Origin: an uncultured Bacteroides sp. | GTDB taxonomy: Bacteria > Bacteroidota > Bacteroidia > Bacteroidales > Bacteroidaceae | Direction: 5' to 3' | Assembly: GCF_958445495.1 (NCBI RefSeq) | Contig: NZ_CAUCSQ010000008.1 | Location: 61,420 to 125,419 of the forward strand | Length of the DNA stretch: 64,000 nucleotides | Part shown: positions 23,747 through 32,573 of the stretch, piece by piece | How the letters are laid out: every line of letters begins with the position of its first letter | Position numbering within the stretch: position 1 is the first letter of the stretch | Notes under the pieces: generated by a model | Databases searched by the model: none | The model's input: only the letters and a program-made list of their open reading frames with translations | What the model was told of the DNA's origin: nothing | Made by a program: the position numbers and the translations under genes

Positions 23747-24547
23747 ATGAAAAAGTTATTTGCAATTGTTGCTGTGATTGGGGCCTTGACATTTGGCTCA
23801 ACTCAACTTGCTCAGGCTCAAGATGCTCCTGCGGCAGAACAAACTGAACAACAAGCTGCTCCTGCTGCTGAAGCTACTACGGCTGCTGCTCCTGCTGCAG
23901 AAGAGGGCGGTATCCACAAAGAGATTAAAGTTAAATTCATCGAAGGTACTGCATCTTTCATGAGTTTGGTAGCAATCGCTTTGGTGATCGGTTTGGCTTT
24001 CTGTATCGAACGTATCATCTATTTGAGTTTAGCTGAAATTAACACGAAAAAATTCATTGCATCTATCGAAGCTGCTTTGGAAAAAGGTGATGTGGAAGCT
24101 GCAAAGGACATTGCCCGTAATACCAGAGGTCCCGTCGCTTCTATCTATTATCAGGGTTTGATGAGAATCGACCAGGGTATCGATGTAGTTGAGAAATCCG
24201 TTGTATCTTACGGTGGTGTACAGGCCGGTTATCTTGAAAAAGGATGTTCATGGATTACTTTGTTTATCGCGATGGCTCCGTCACTCGGATTCTTGGGTAC
24301 TGTAATCGGTATGGTGCAGGCGTTCGATAAAATCCAACAGGTAGGTGATATCTCTCCGACAGTTGTTGCAGGCGGTATGAAAGTTGCCTTGATTACAACT
24401 ATCTTCGGTTTGATTGTTGCTTTGATTCTTCAGGTGTTCTATAACTATGTCCTTTCTAAGATTGAAGCTCTTACCAGTGAAATGGAAGACTCTTCCATCT
24501 CTTTGCTTGACATGGTAATCAAATATGATTTGAAATACAAAAAATAA
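23747..24547 (+). CDS. exbB: MotA/TolQ/ExbB proton channel family protein
   Basis: A 266-residue proton-channel subunit that, with ExbD, energises TonB. Unlike E. coli ExbB it begins with a signal-peptide-like segment (1-24, ending AQAQ) and an Ala/Glu/Gln-rich linker (25-55), placing an extra domain in the periplasm. Membrane helices lie near 68-93, 165-185 and 200-228; the last two carry the family signature from GTVIGMVQAF through VAGGMKVALITTIFGL. The start follows an AT-rich leader behind tRNA-Ser. Three more genes follow with gaps of 6, 34 and 2 bases. Confidence 0.9.
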   Translation: MKKLFAIVAVIGALTFGSTQLAQAQDAPAAEQTEQQAAPAAEATTAAAPAAEEGGIHKEIKVKFIEGTASFMSLVAIALVIGLAFCIERIIYLSLAEINTKKFIASIEAALEKGDVEAAKDIARNTRGPVASIYYQGLMRIDQGIDVVEKSVVSYGGVQAGYLEKGCSWITLFIAMAPSLGFLGTVIGMVQAFDKIQQVGDISPTVVAGGMKVALITTIFGLIVALILQVFYNYVLSKIEALTSEMEDSSISLLDMVIKYDLKYKK

Positions 24548-24553
24548 TTCGAA

Positions 24554-25039
24554 ATGAGTAAGTTAACATATAAGGCATCGTACTACGCATTGTATGCGAT
24601 GTTTGCTGTCATCTTGATCGTATTGGGCATCTTCTTTTTGGGAGGAGACGCTACAGGCGATGCGGTGATTCCGGGTATAGATCCCGAAATGTGGCAGCCT
24701 GCTCAAACAGACGCCTTACTCTATTTGATGTATGCTTTGTTTGGCATTGCTATTGCGGCCACTGTGATTGCTGCTGTATTCCAATTTGGCGCAGCTTTGA
24801 AAGATAATCCGGCAAATGCGATTAAATCGTTGCTCGGTTTGGTTCTTTTGGTTGTTGTTTTAGTTGTAGCTTGGGCTATGGGTGATGGTACACCGATGAA
24901 TATTCCGGGTTATGACGGTACGGACAACGTTCCTTTCTGGCTGAAACTGACTGATATGTTCCTTTATTCTATTTACATCCTGTTGTTTGTAACTATCGTT
25001 GCAATTATTGTAAGTGGTATAAAGAAAAAATTATCGTAA
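24554..25039 (+). CDS. four-helix membrane protein of the ExbB/ExbD operon
   Basis: A 161-residue integral membrane protein with hydrophobic segments near 7-30, 54-82, 90-112 and 128-156, and a short basic C terminus. Between the first two helices is an acidic loop (ATGDAVIPGIDPEMWQP). I recognise no family, but its place between exbB and exbD, six bases after exbB, suggests an accessory subunit of the TonB-energising complex peculiar to Bacteroidetes. That role is inferred only from position. Confidence 0.75.
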   Translation: MSKLTYKASYYALYAMFAVILIVLGIFFLGGDATGDAVIPGIDPEMWQPAQTDALLYLMYALFGIAIAATVIAAVFQFGAALKDNPANAIKSLLGLVLLVVVLVVAWAMGDGTPMNIPGYDGTDNVPFWLKLTDMFLYSIYILLFVTIVAIIVSGIKKKLS

Positions 25040-25073
25040 TCAATTGGAAATACCAATTAAATAAGTATTTAAA

Positions 25074-25667
25074 ATGGCAAAAGGAAAAAGAAAAGTTCCT
25101 GATATTAACTCAAGTTCTACGGCGGATATCGCTTTCTTGTTGCTGATCTTCTTTTTGATTACGACATCAATGGATACGGACCGTGGTTTGGCAAGACTTT
25201 TGCCTCCACCTCCCGAAGATGAAAAGAACGAGAATACCGATAAGATTAAAGAACGTAATATCTTGCAGGTTTATCTGAATAAAGATGATGCCTTGATGTG
25301 CGGAAATGATTATATCGGTGTCGATCAGTTGAGACAAAAAGCCAAAGAATTTATTGCCAATATCAATAATGCAGAGAATATGCCGGAAAAAACACAGAAA
25401 AATGTGGAATTCTTCGGTACTACTCTTGTTAATGATAAGCATGTAATCTCTTTACAGAATGACCGTGGATCTTCTTATCAGGCATATATCAGTGTGCAGA
25501 ACGAATTGGTGGCTGCATACAATGAATTGAGAGACGAGTTGGCTAAAGAAAAGTTCGGAGTGGATTATGCGGAACTGAATGACGCGCAGCAGAAGGCGGT
25601 TCGTGAAATCTATCCGCAACGAATTTCTGAGGCAGAACCTAAAAAATACGGAGAAAAAAGGAAGTAA
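25074..25667 (+). CDS. exbD: ExbD/TolR family biopolymer transport protein (first copy)
   Basis: A 197-residue protein with one N-terminal membrane helix (about 18-37) carrying the essential proton-relay Asp in STADIAFLLLIFFLITT. The periplasmic part (40-197) is longer than E. coli ExbD (141 aa), with a charged insert and a C-terminal EAEPKKYGEKRK tail. It follows the four-helix protein and ends two bases before the second exbD. The pair probably forms a heteromeric stator core. Confidence 0.87.
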   Translation: MAKGKRKVPDINSSSTADIAFLLLIFFLITTSMDTDRGLARLLPPPPEDEKNENTDKIKERNILQVYLNKDDALMCGNDYIGVDQLRQKAKEFIANINNAENMPEKTQKNVEFFGTTLVNDKHVISLQNDRGSSYQAYISVQNELVAAYNELRDELAKEKFGVDYAELNDAQQKAVREIYPQRISEAEPKKYGEKRK

Positions 25668-25669
25668 TA

Positions 25670-26137
25670 ATGGGAAAATTTAATAAGACTGGTAAACGTG
25701 AAATGCCGGCATTGAATACTTCTTCGTTGCCTGACCTTATCTTTACTTTGTTGTTCTTCTTTATGATTGTAACAACAATGCGTGAGGTAACATTAAAGGT
25801 GCAGTTTACACTTCCGCAAGGTACTGAACTCGAAAAACTGGAGAAGAAATCATTGGTGACATTCATTTATATAGGTGAACCTACTCAGGAATATCGTGCG
25901 AAAATGGGTACTGAAAGCCGTATTCAGCTTAATGACAGTTATGCTGAAGTTGGTGAAGTGCAAGACTTCATCTTCCAGGAACGCGCTAGTATGAGTGAAG
26001 GTGACGCCGCTAAGATGACTGTGTCTCTGAAAGTGGACCAGAAGACAAAAATGGGTATTGTTACTGACGTAAAAAATGCTCTTAGAAAGTCTTATGCTTT
26101 GAAGATTAACTATTCTGCTACTAAACGTGGTGAATAA
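25670..26137 (+). CDS. exbD: ExbD/TolR family biopolymer transport protein (second copy)
   Basis: A 155-residue ExbD paralogue. The membrane helix (about 16-35) holds the conserved Asp in SSLPDLIFTLLFFFMIVTT, then a periplasmic domain of typical size. It differs enough from the first copy to suggest distinct positions in a heteromer instead of simple duplication. It is the last gene of the exb operon, followed by a strong terminator. Confidence 0.87.
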   Translation: MGKFNKTGKREMPALNTSSLPDLIFTLLFFFMIVTTMREVTLKVQFTLPQGTELEKLEKKSLVTFIYIGEPTQEYRAKMGTESRIQLNDSYAEVGEVQDFIFQERASMSEGDAAKMTVSLKVDQKTKMGIVTDVKNALRKSYALKINYSATKRGE

Positions 26138-26161
26138 TTAGTTAATTTGAAATATAAAAAG

Positions 26162-26200
26162 AAAGAAGGCATTCAAACTGAATTTGAATGCCTTCTTTTT
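26162..26200 (+). terminator. intrinsic terminator of the exb operon
   Basis: AAGAAGGCATTCAAA (26163-26177) pairs perfectly with TTTGAATGCCTTCTT (26183-26197) around a five-base loop, followed by T. It lies about 25 bases after the second exbD stop. Confidence 0.9.
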
Positions 26201-26574
26201 TATTTTTTCCAGACCCCAGAGTAAAGTAAAGGATTTCTTTTATCATGGAGAATTGCTTTCATGGTGATTGGCTTTTATGCTATTTCTGTTATTTGAAGTC
26301 AAGTGAGGAAGAAGAGGTTGCCTCAGAATGGAAATTGACGGTTGAGAATCCTATGGATTGAAACTTTAAAAGGAAAAAATCTCCCCTGTTCTTGCTTTGC
26401 ATTCTGATGAATTGAAGCGAAAATAGGGGAGATTTTTGTATTATAACTTTGTAAGTGCGGTTGCCCCATTTTTCTATTTTGCGACAACCTCCTTGTTATA
26501 AATTAAAACTTTATTGTATTGGAATAGGCTTTGTTCCTCTTACAGGAGAGAAAAAGATTATGGATAGATACTTT
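26201..26574. other. gene-free stretch with a structured inverted repeat
   Basis: No plausible coding frame is seen in these 370 bases. They contain the inverted repeat at 26375-26437 and a TAACTTTG box at 26444-26451 without a matching -33. Confidence 0.5.
26375..26437. repeat. inverted repeat / possible bidirectional terminator or small RNA
   Basis: AAAAATCTCCCCT (to 26387) and AGGGGAGATTTTT (26425-26437) are perfect inverted copies with 37 bases between them; the interior can add GCTT/AAGC and ATTC-TGAT-GAAT helices. Each end has a run of A or T, so it could terminate on either strand. It stands 240 bases from the exbD stop and 140 from the GNAT stop. Confidence 0.55.
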
Positions 26575-27111
26575 TTATTCCTTAACTCCATAAACAACAG
26601 TATGAAGTTTATGTCTGATATCTTCATAATCTTTCTCCGGGTCTAGGCTGCCATGTACCATTAGATACATCGGAAGGAAATCGTCTCCCGGCTTGTAAGG
26701 AGGTTGATGGTAGTCTTTTTCCCATAAGGTAAATCCTTGGCGTTGATAAAAGTTGATACGGCGTTGCGCCATTTCTTCTATCGGACGTTCCACTTCCAAT
26801 ACGATAGGAAGTGTTAGTTCTTTGCACAGAAACTCTAATGTCCGTTTTCCGTATCCGCCATTGCGCAGAGCCGGATCGGTAGCGAAATGTTCTACATAAT
26901 AAAAGTTCTCAAAATCCCAATATGTGATAAAACCGACAGGAAGATGGTCGTCGAAAATAATATTGTTGTGAAAATTATCTGTCCGGTCTGTATATTCGCG
27001 CAGCTCTTCCAACTGTCGGTATTCTTCCGGCGGGAAAGAGTTTATGAGGAGGTCTTCCATGAATTTATAATGCGATACATCCGATGTATGGATTGGCTGA
27101 AGTCTAATCAT
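26575..27111 (-). CDS. GNAT family N-acetyltransferase
   Basis: A 178-residue acetyltransferase fold. Beta-4 (NFYYVEHFATDPALR, about 68-82) and the acetyl-CoA pyrophosphate loop R-N-G-G-Y-G-K (82-88, the usual R-x-x-G-x-G) are visible, followed by FYQRQGFTLWEKDY near 121-134. The substrate is unknown. It is a single gene on the minus strand, beginning 50 bases downstream of the M64 peptidase stop and perhaps co-transcribed with it. Confidence 0.82.
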   Translation of the reverse strand: MIRLQPIHTSDVSHYKFMEDLLINSFPPEEYRQLEELREYTDRTDNFHNNIIFDDHLPVGFITYWDFENFYYVEHFATDPALRNGGYGKRTLEFLCKELTLPIVLEVERPIEEMAQRRINFYQRQGFTLWEKDYHQPPYKPGDDFLPMYLMVHGSLDPEKDYEDIRHKLHTVVYGVKE

Positions 27112-27162
27112 AAGGCCTGGTTTTTGAGTTTGACAATAAATTTGTTTTCGATAATCCTTTAT

Positions 27163-28440
27163 TTACGGTACATAGAATTCGATGATTCGACGAATGGCGC
27201 GTTGGCATATCGGGCAGAATTCCGGATACTCGTTTGTTTTCATGCGGCAGTTGTACGTTGCACGGTAGACACCCTTGAATGAATATCCTCCTCCTTCATA
27301 TACGCCTATCGGATATTTTTCTCTTTGTTCTGTCGGGGTGGGTATCGGAGTATTCGGAACAAGCATATCCTGCCATTTTGAGGCGAAATCGACTCGTGTG
27401 GAGATGTTTTGCTCCCAGGGTTCCACATCCAGCGGATAGGTATCGGTCATTGTGTCGTTTTCATAAAAATATTCGTCGGCCAGTCCGGCGAAACTATGCC
27501 CGAATTCATGGACAACGACCGGTTTGAACATCGGGTGGTGGGCGGTAGTCAGAGTATATGAGTTATAAATTCCCCCGCCGCCGTAAACATGGGTGTTGGC
27601 AAGAATAATAATGTGCTCATAAGGAATACCCGCTAATGCGTTATGAATGGATTTTACCCGGCTGGTAGTCAGGTATCGCTCTGAATAGAAAGTGTCGAAA
27701 TGTGAATGGACGGCAGTTTGTTTCCACAGGTTCTCACGTGGAACGCTTACGCCGCTGTCTATGGACGGGCTGGCTACCGCTACGATGTTGAATTTCTGTT
27801 TCATTGACCGGAAGGGTTCATGCGAGAACAAACTTTCGCAAGCCTGCCGTGCATCTTGATAAAATAGATCCATTTCTTTTTCTGTATATCCTTCGGCAAG
27901 GATGGCGACATCAATGCAATCTTTTTCGTTGCCGCTTTGATGCATGTAGCGATGTGGGGTCACGTGTGAAGTGCCGCGTTTATGGATTAAAATATCATCA
28001 GGGGTCACCGTGTGTTTGTAGCTCGCCATTATTTCCCTACGCGGGGAATATAATGTGATTTCTATTTCCACAGCCTTTTTGGGAAAAGGAAGGAGAAAAG
28101 TATTTTCAAACCCTTTTGCAGTGACCTGGGCTTCATCCGTAGACAACCATTCGTGGAACAGAGAAGAGAAAGATGTCTTGTAGATGCATTGGCCGGTCGC
28201 TTTATCTTTTACGATAATCTGGCCGTTACCGGCTAGGGGAAGTTCGGATAAATGATGGCGTCGTCCCGCCCAGGAGGGAAGTTGGGACAGCTCATCCAGA
28301 TAGATGGCTTGCTGTTTGGCATCTCCGGTGAAAATGTAGTCAACCCGTAATGTTTTGTCTTGAAAAAACTCTGCAAAATTCTGCGAATAACTTCCTAAAG
28401 TTATAAACAAAAAAAGTATTGTACAATAAAATTGTTTCAT
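27163..28440 (-). CDS. secreted M64 family metallopeptidase (IgA peptidase M64 type)
   Basis: A 425-residue exported protein. Signal peptide 1-19 (MKQFYC...ITLGSYSQ) is followed by an N-terminal beta domain and the peptidase M64 domain with the zinc motif HEFGHSFAGLADEY (HExxH then the third ligand region) near 300-313. Related Bacteroides proteins of known structure are annotated as putative IgA peptidases; immunoglobulin cleavage is not established for this one. Cys residues near the C terminus (NCRMKTN...FCPICQ) may form disulfides. An upstream in-frame ATG (28476) would hide the signal peptide and is not used. A TACCTTTG box lies about 25 bases upstream. Confidence 0.85.
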   Translation of the reverse strand: MKQFYCTILFLFITLGSYSQNFAEFFQDKTLRVDYIFTGDAKQQAIYLDELSQLPSWAGRRHHLSELPLAGNGQIIVKDKATGQCIYKTSFSSLFHEWLSTDEAQVTAKGFENTFLLPFPKKAVEIEITLYSPRREIMASYKHTVTPDDILIHKRGTSHVTPHRYMHQSGNEKDCIDVAILAEGYTEKEMDLFYQDARQACESLFSHEPFRSMKQKFNIVAVASPSIDSGVSVPRENLWKQTAVHSHFDTFYSERYLTTSRVKSIHNALAGIPYEHIIILANTHVYGGGGIYNSYTLTTAHHPMFKPVVVHEFGHSFAGLADEYFYENDTMTDTYPLDVEPWEQNISTRVDFASKWQDMLVPNTPIPTPTEQREKYPIGVYEGGGYSFKGVYRATYNCRMKTNEYPEFCPICQRAIRRIIEFYVP

Positions 28441-28546
28441 ATAAGTAGCATATTTATGTTTTTTGCAAAGGTACAAACTATTATTGACTTATCCACTTCT
28501 TGCAAATAAAAGTAATAAACTATAGTATTTGTTGCCGGAAAATCGC

Positions 28547-28554
28547 TAACTTTG
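28547..28554 (+). promoter_or_regulatory. -7 element of the Lrp/AsnC gene
   Basis: TAACTTTG matches TAnnTTTG and lies 38 bases before the ATG at 28593. A TTTG occurs upstream but only 15 bases away, so the -33 match is poor. Confidence 0.45.
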
Positions 28555-28592
28555 CATAAAAGATTCATAGATTAAAACAATTTGATTCAAAA

Positions 28593-29072
28593 ATGGGACA
28601 TCATCAATTAGACGCTTTGGATGAACAAATTCTGAAATTAATTGCCGGAAATGCCCGTATTCCTTTTTTGGAAGTGGCGAGGGCTTGCAATGTTTCCGGA
28701 GCCGCGATTCATCAGCGTATTCAGAAGTTGACTAACCTTGGTATATTAAAAGGTTCGGAATATGTCATCGATCCAGAGAAAATCGGCTATGAGACTTGTG
28801 CTTATATTGGTATATATCTGAAAGATCCCGAATCTTTCGATTCGGTAACAAAAGCTTTAGAAGCAATTCCGGAAGTTGTGGAATGCCATTTTACCACCGG
28901 AAAGTATGATATGTTTATTAAGATTTATGCCAAGAACAATCATCATTTGCTGAGCATTATCCATGATAAGTTGCAACCATTGGGGCTGGCACGTACAGAA
29001 ACGTTAATCTCCTTCCATGAAGCCATTAAACGGCAGATGCCAATCATGGTTGATGTGGAAGAAGAGGATTGA
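28593..29072 (+). CDS. Lrp/AsnC family transcriptional regulator
   Basis: A 159-residue regulator with an N-terminal winged helix-turn-helix (about 8-60: LDALDEQILKLIAGNAR, then the recognition region VSGAAIHQRIQKL) and a C-terminal ligand-binding RAM domain (about 75-150). Such proteins sense amino acids and assemble as octamers. Targets are unknown; the ilv operon in this window has its own attenuator and need not be a target. It converges with folA; the 44 bases between them hold a GCCGTC/GACGGC hairpin (29083-29099) without a T tract. Confidence 0.9.
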   Translation: MGHHQLDALDEQILKLIAGNARIPFLEVARACNVSGAAIHQRIQKLTNLGILKGSEYVIDPEKIGYETCAYIGIYLKDPESFDSVTKALEAIPEVVECHFTTGKYDMFIKIYAKNNHHLLSIIHDKLQPLGLARTETLISFHEAIKRQMPIMVDVEEED

Positions 29073-29116
29073 TTGCATAAAAGCCGTCTGTAAGACGGCA
29101 CGTATTGCAAGGACAT

Positions 29117-29605
29117 TTATCCTTTTACGTAATTCACAAAAGCATAGGGGCAGGGATGTTTCTCATCTGCGGGATGAGTCTCTCTGCTTTTTTCATGCCA
29201 TACGGTAGGGGATATTTCCGGGAAAAAAGCATCCGCTTCGGGTGCTGTGTCGTCAATTTCCGTCAGGCAGAGTTCGTCTGCCAAAGGAAGTGCCTGCCGA
29301 TAAACGCTTGCACCGCCGATAATATATACTTGTTCGTCTTCTTTACAGTTTTGAAGGGCTGTTTCGAGTGAGGAGAAAACTTCCGCTTCCGGGCATATGG
29401 TGTCCGGATTGGAAGAGAGTACTATATTCCTGCGGTTGGGTAATGCGCCTTTTGGAAGTGATTCAAAGGTTTTTCTTCCCATGATGATTGTGTTTCCGGT
29501 TGTCAGTGTTTTAAAACGTTTCAAATCATTGGGTAACCAGAAAAGGAGTTTGTTATTGAATCCGATAGCCATGCGGCGGTCTATTGCAGCTATGATTGAT
29601 ATCAT
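29117..29605 (-). CDS. folA: dihydrofolate reductase
   Basis: A 162-residue DHFR reducing dihydrofolate with NADPH. MISIIAAIDRRMAIG at the N terminus, the active-site segment LLFWLPNDLKRFK with its catalytic Asp near 27, and IIMGRKTFESLP are all present. An upstream in-frame ATG (29689) would add 28 unrelated residues and is not used. It lies downstream of thyA on the same strand with a 225-base gap, the classic thyA-folA pairing, since thymidylate synthase generates dihydrofolate. Confidence 0.94.
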   Translation of the reverse strand: MISIIAAIDRRMAIGFNNKLLFWLPNDLKRFKTLTTGNTIIMGRKTFESLPKGALPNRRNIVLSSNPDTICPEAEVFSSLETALQNCKEDEQVYIIGGASVYRQALPLADELCLTEIDDTAPEADAFFPEISPTVWHEKSRETHPADEKHPCPYAFVNYVKG

Positions 29606-29830
29606 GGTTTTTATGCTTTTTTCTAAAAAACACATCGAAACCGGCGATTGTTTTATCGGCCTGTGCAATGTTTGCCATCTATGAGACAAACCATGCGGCG
29701 GTTTTTATTTTGATGCCGTTTTTAAGAATTTGTTTTATTGTTAATAATACTTGTCGTATTCGGAGTTTCTATATTCAAAGAATATGGAAATTCTCGCCTG
29801 TCATCCTTTAAAAGGAGAGGAGAGAGCCGC

Positions 29831-30625
29831 TTATACAGCTACTACCCCTGCAATGTGTGGATGCGGATTATAATTCACCAGTTCAAAATCCTCGAATTTG
29901 AAGTCGAAGATGTTTTTAATATCCGGATTGATTTTCATTTGCGGCAACGGCCGCGGTTCGCGTGTCAGTTGCAGCCTGACTTGTTCCAAATGGTTCTGAT
30001 AGATATGGGCGTCACCGAAAGTGTGGACAAAGTCGCCGGCTTTTAATCCTGTAACTTGAGCCATCATTTGCAACAATAGGGAATATGAAGCGATGTTGAA
30101 AGGGACGCCGAGAAAAATGTCGGCGCTGCGTTGATAAAGTTGCAGGCTTAACCGTCCGTCCGCTACATAAAATTGGAAAAAAGCATGACAGGGAGGAAGG
30201 TTCATGTTGTTTAAATCCGCAACATTCCAGGCACTTACAATGATACGGCGTGAATCCGGATTATGTTTGATAGTTTCTACCGCCTCACTGATTTGGTCGA
30301 TGAATCCACCGTTGTAATCAGGCCATGACCTCCATTGATAACCGTAAATGTGCCCAAGGTCTCCGTTGGCATCCGCCCATTCATTCCAGATACGGACTCC
30401 GTGGTCTTGCAGGTATTTTACATTGGTATCTCCTTGCAAAAACCAGAGTAGTTCATATATGATTGATTTTAAATGTAATTTCTTGGTTGTTAAACAAGGA
30501 AATCCATCATCAAGATTAAAGCGCATCTGATGGCCGAAAACGCTGATGGTCCCGGTACCTGTGCGGTCATTTTTTTTTGTGCCTTCAGTCAATACGCGGT
30601 CGAGCAAATCCAGATATTGTTTCAT
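29831..30625 (-). CDS. thyA: thymidylate synthase
   Basis: A 264-residue ThyA, the same length as E. coli ThyA, converting dUMP to dTMP with methylene-tetrahydrofolate. The catalytic Cys is in LPPCHAFFQFYV (about 146), the phosphate-binding Arg in QRSADIFLGVPFNIASY, and the ending IKNIFDFKFEDFELVNYNPHP. The 147-base upstream region is AT-rich without a clear -7 box. folA is downstream. Confidence 0.97.
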   Translation of the reverse strand: MKQYLDLLDRVLTEGTKKNDRTGTGTISVFGHQMRFNLDDGFPCLTTKKLHLKSIIYELLWFLQGDTNVKYLQDHGVRIWNEWADANGDLGHIYGYQWRSWPDYNGGFIDQISEAVETIKHNPDSRRIIVSAWNVADLNNMNLPPCHAFFQFYVADGRLSLQLYQRSADIFLGVPFNIASYSLLLQMMAQVTGLKAGDFVHTFGDAHIYQNHLEQVRLQLTREPRPLPQMKINPDIKNIFDFKFEDFELVNYNPHPHIAGVVAV

Positions 30626-30772
30626 AATTGAATAATTTACTTAAAAATAGCATTTTAAGATTGTACAGATTGAAGATTGGTACTAATTCTGCGTTTCTAT
30701 TTTTTCCTGCACAATTAAATAATCTATGTATCTGATTAATCCATAGGGTAAAAGATGATTCTTTGTGCAAAA

Positions 30773-32044
30773 TTACAAAAATGGGGTGAATAAATTAGCA
30801 AACCAACCGACGAACTTCTTCCAGGGAGAACGCTTTTTCCAAAATTCCGGCGTTAACTGAGTACAGTGTCCAATATCGTCATGGAACATGGCATTCAATT
30901 CTGCCGTTGTATTTTTATCAAAGATAAAAGCATTTGTTTCATAGTCATACCGTAAACTGCGGCTGTTTAAATTGGCGGTTCCGACCGTACAGAACAAATC
31001 GTCAACCATCATAATTTTGGAGTGGTGAAATCCTCCGTTATACATATAAACGGTGGCGCCTCTTTTCATCAGTTTATGAAGTTTATAAAGTGCGGCGTCG
31101 GGAGTGAATGGGATATCTGAGGCGGAAGACACCATAATTCTCACATCCACACCGCGGTCGATTGTACGTTTCAGGGCTTTGGTGATTGAAGAAGTGGGTA
31201 CGAAGTAAGGATTGACGATATGCACGTTTTTTTGTGCGGAATATATAGACATTGCATAAGCATGGCTTAACATACGGCTGTTTTGTTTGGGGGTACGGTC
31301 AACAATGGCGATTACAGTATTCGCACTGTCGCTTTTTGCTTTATGGTCTGGAAAATAACTTTTTCCACCGATATCCTGTTTAGTCTCTTTATTCCAAATT
31401 GTAAGGAAGATTTTTTGAAGCTCATTGACCGCATCGCCTTCTATACGCATGTGCATGTCACGCCATGTTCCTATTTTAGGAAGTCCGTTGATGTAATAAT
31501 CGGCGATGTTCATTCCTCCCGTATAAGCTACTTCACCGTCGATGACGGCTATTTTCCGGTGATCGCGGTGTGCGGCATGGTTGATGTAAGGGAAAGTGAA
31601 CGGGTCGAACTTGACGATTTCAATGCCTTGCTCACGGATTTTCTTGAGATGTTTCTTTTTAAGCGGTTTGTTATTCGACCAGTTTCCGAAGGCGTCAAAC
31701 ATAGCCCGTACTTCGACGCCTTCTTTTACTTTTTCGGCCAGGAGTGCAAACAGGGAGTTGGCGATAGAGTCGTTTCGGAAATTGAAATATTCCAGATGTA
31801 CGTGATGTTTGGCTTGCCGGATAGCTTCGAATAAGTCTATGAATTTCTCCCGTCCGCTTTTTAGGAGTTTTACTTTATTATTGTCGGAAATGGGAATATC
31901 CGATTCCTTTAGAAAACGAAGTACAAGGGAGTCGCTTGTGAGTCCGATAGAATCTCTGGGGTGTGTCATCAAACTGTCAATGACACTTGCCTGGACATGC
32001 AGTAAAGGCAGAAACAGGAATAAAATGAATATATATAGTTTCAA
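30773..32044 (-). CDS. exported phospholipase D-like protein (cardiolipin synthase-related)
   Basis: A 423-residue member of the PLD superfamily with two complete HKD motifs: HRKIAVIDGEVAYTGGMN (about 158-175) and HSKIMMVDDLFCTVGTANLNSRS (about 340). Typical cardiolipin synthases have two N-terminal membrane helices; here there is instead a cleavable-looking signal peptide (1-19, ending VQAS), so the catalytic part is probably periplasmic. It may make cardiolipin or hydrolyse a phosphodiester. A TATCTTTG -7 box (minus strand, 32077-32084) fits the ATG at 32044. Confidence 0.85.
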   Translation of the reverse strand: MKLYIFILFLFLPLLHVQASVIDSLMTHPRDSIGLTSDSLVLRFLKESDIPISDNNKVKLLKSGREKFIDLFEAIRQAKHHVHLEYFNFRNDSIANSLFALLAEKVKEGVEVRAMFDAFGNWSNNKPLKKKHLKKIREQGIEIVKFDPFTFPYINHAAHRDHRKIAVIDGEVAYTGGMNIADYYINGLPKIGTWRDMHMRIEGDAVNELQKIFLTIWNKETKQDIGGKSYFPDHKAKSDSANTVIAIVDRTPKQNSRMLSHAYAMSIYSAQKNVHIVNPYFVPTSSITKALKRTIDRGVDVRIMVSSASDIPFTPDAALYKLHKLMKRGATVYMYNGGFHHSKIMMVDDLFCTVGTANLNSRSLRYDYETNAFIFDKNTTAELNAMFHDDIGHCTQLTPEFWKKRSPWKKFVGWFANLFTPFL

Positions 32045-32076
32045 AACTCTTCTCTCTATTTTAGTTTACAGGGCTT

Positions 32077-32084
32077 CAAAGATA
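32077..32084 (-). promoter_or_regulatory. -7 element of the PLD-like gene
   Basis: The minus strand reads TATCTTTG 32 bases before the ATG; -33 is not consensus. Confidence 0.45.
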
Positions 32085-32243
32085 CAATTTCTGTATCTGG
32101 GCTTACTTGCTGTAAAGGATAGATTTATTATTGTTTAATAGTCATGAGAGTTTATAAGGATTTATTAAGACTTTTGTTTTAGTTCACAAAGGCCGGCCTG
32201 TTTTTAACCGGATTCTTGTCGGCAGGAAGATTTTTTATATGGC

Positions 32244-32573
32244 TTATGCTAATGAGGCTATCTTTTTGGTTGCCATGAACATTAATACTATGCCTGCAAT
32301 GATGAGTGATTGCGGGTCGGGATGGGTTGTTCCATGATTAATCATGTTGACAAAGACTTCCCAGATTGTTTTCCATACAGCCTCAAATCCTCCTAATCTA
32401 CAGAAAAGTACGATTCCTATGGCTGTTATGAAAGAATTCCAGATATATATCAATCGATTGCTCCGATTGGGTAAATGATGCATTACGCGATGGCTGAATC
32501 CGTTATCAGCTATTTCTTGTTTGTTTTCTGCAAAGAAATTCTGCAGAAGTTTATCATTGTCTGTTTTTGTCAT
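32244..32573 (-). CDS. small membrane protein, DUF5056-like
   Basis: A 109-residue protein with a charged N-terminal cytoplasmic part (1-40, NDKLLQNFFAENKQEIADNGFSHRVM) and two hydrophobic segments (about 46-60 and 88-102). It resembles DUF5056 proteins that accompany ECF sigma genes in Bacteroides. Its start overlaps the sigma gene by 20 bases, so it is translated with it. A role as membrane partner or anti-sigma of that factor is plausible from layout only. Confidence 0.72.
   Translation of the reverse strand: MTKTDNDKLLQNFFAENKQEIADNGFSHRVMHHLPNRSNRLIYIWNSFITAIGIVLFCRLGGFEAVWKTIWEVFVNMINHGTTHPDPQSLIIAGIVLMFMATKKIASLA

Noticed and set aside
29083..29099. GCCGTC/GACGGC hairpin as terminator between the Lrp gene and folA
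   Set aside because: Six-base stem without a T tract on either strand; too weak to list as a feature.
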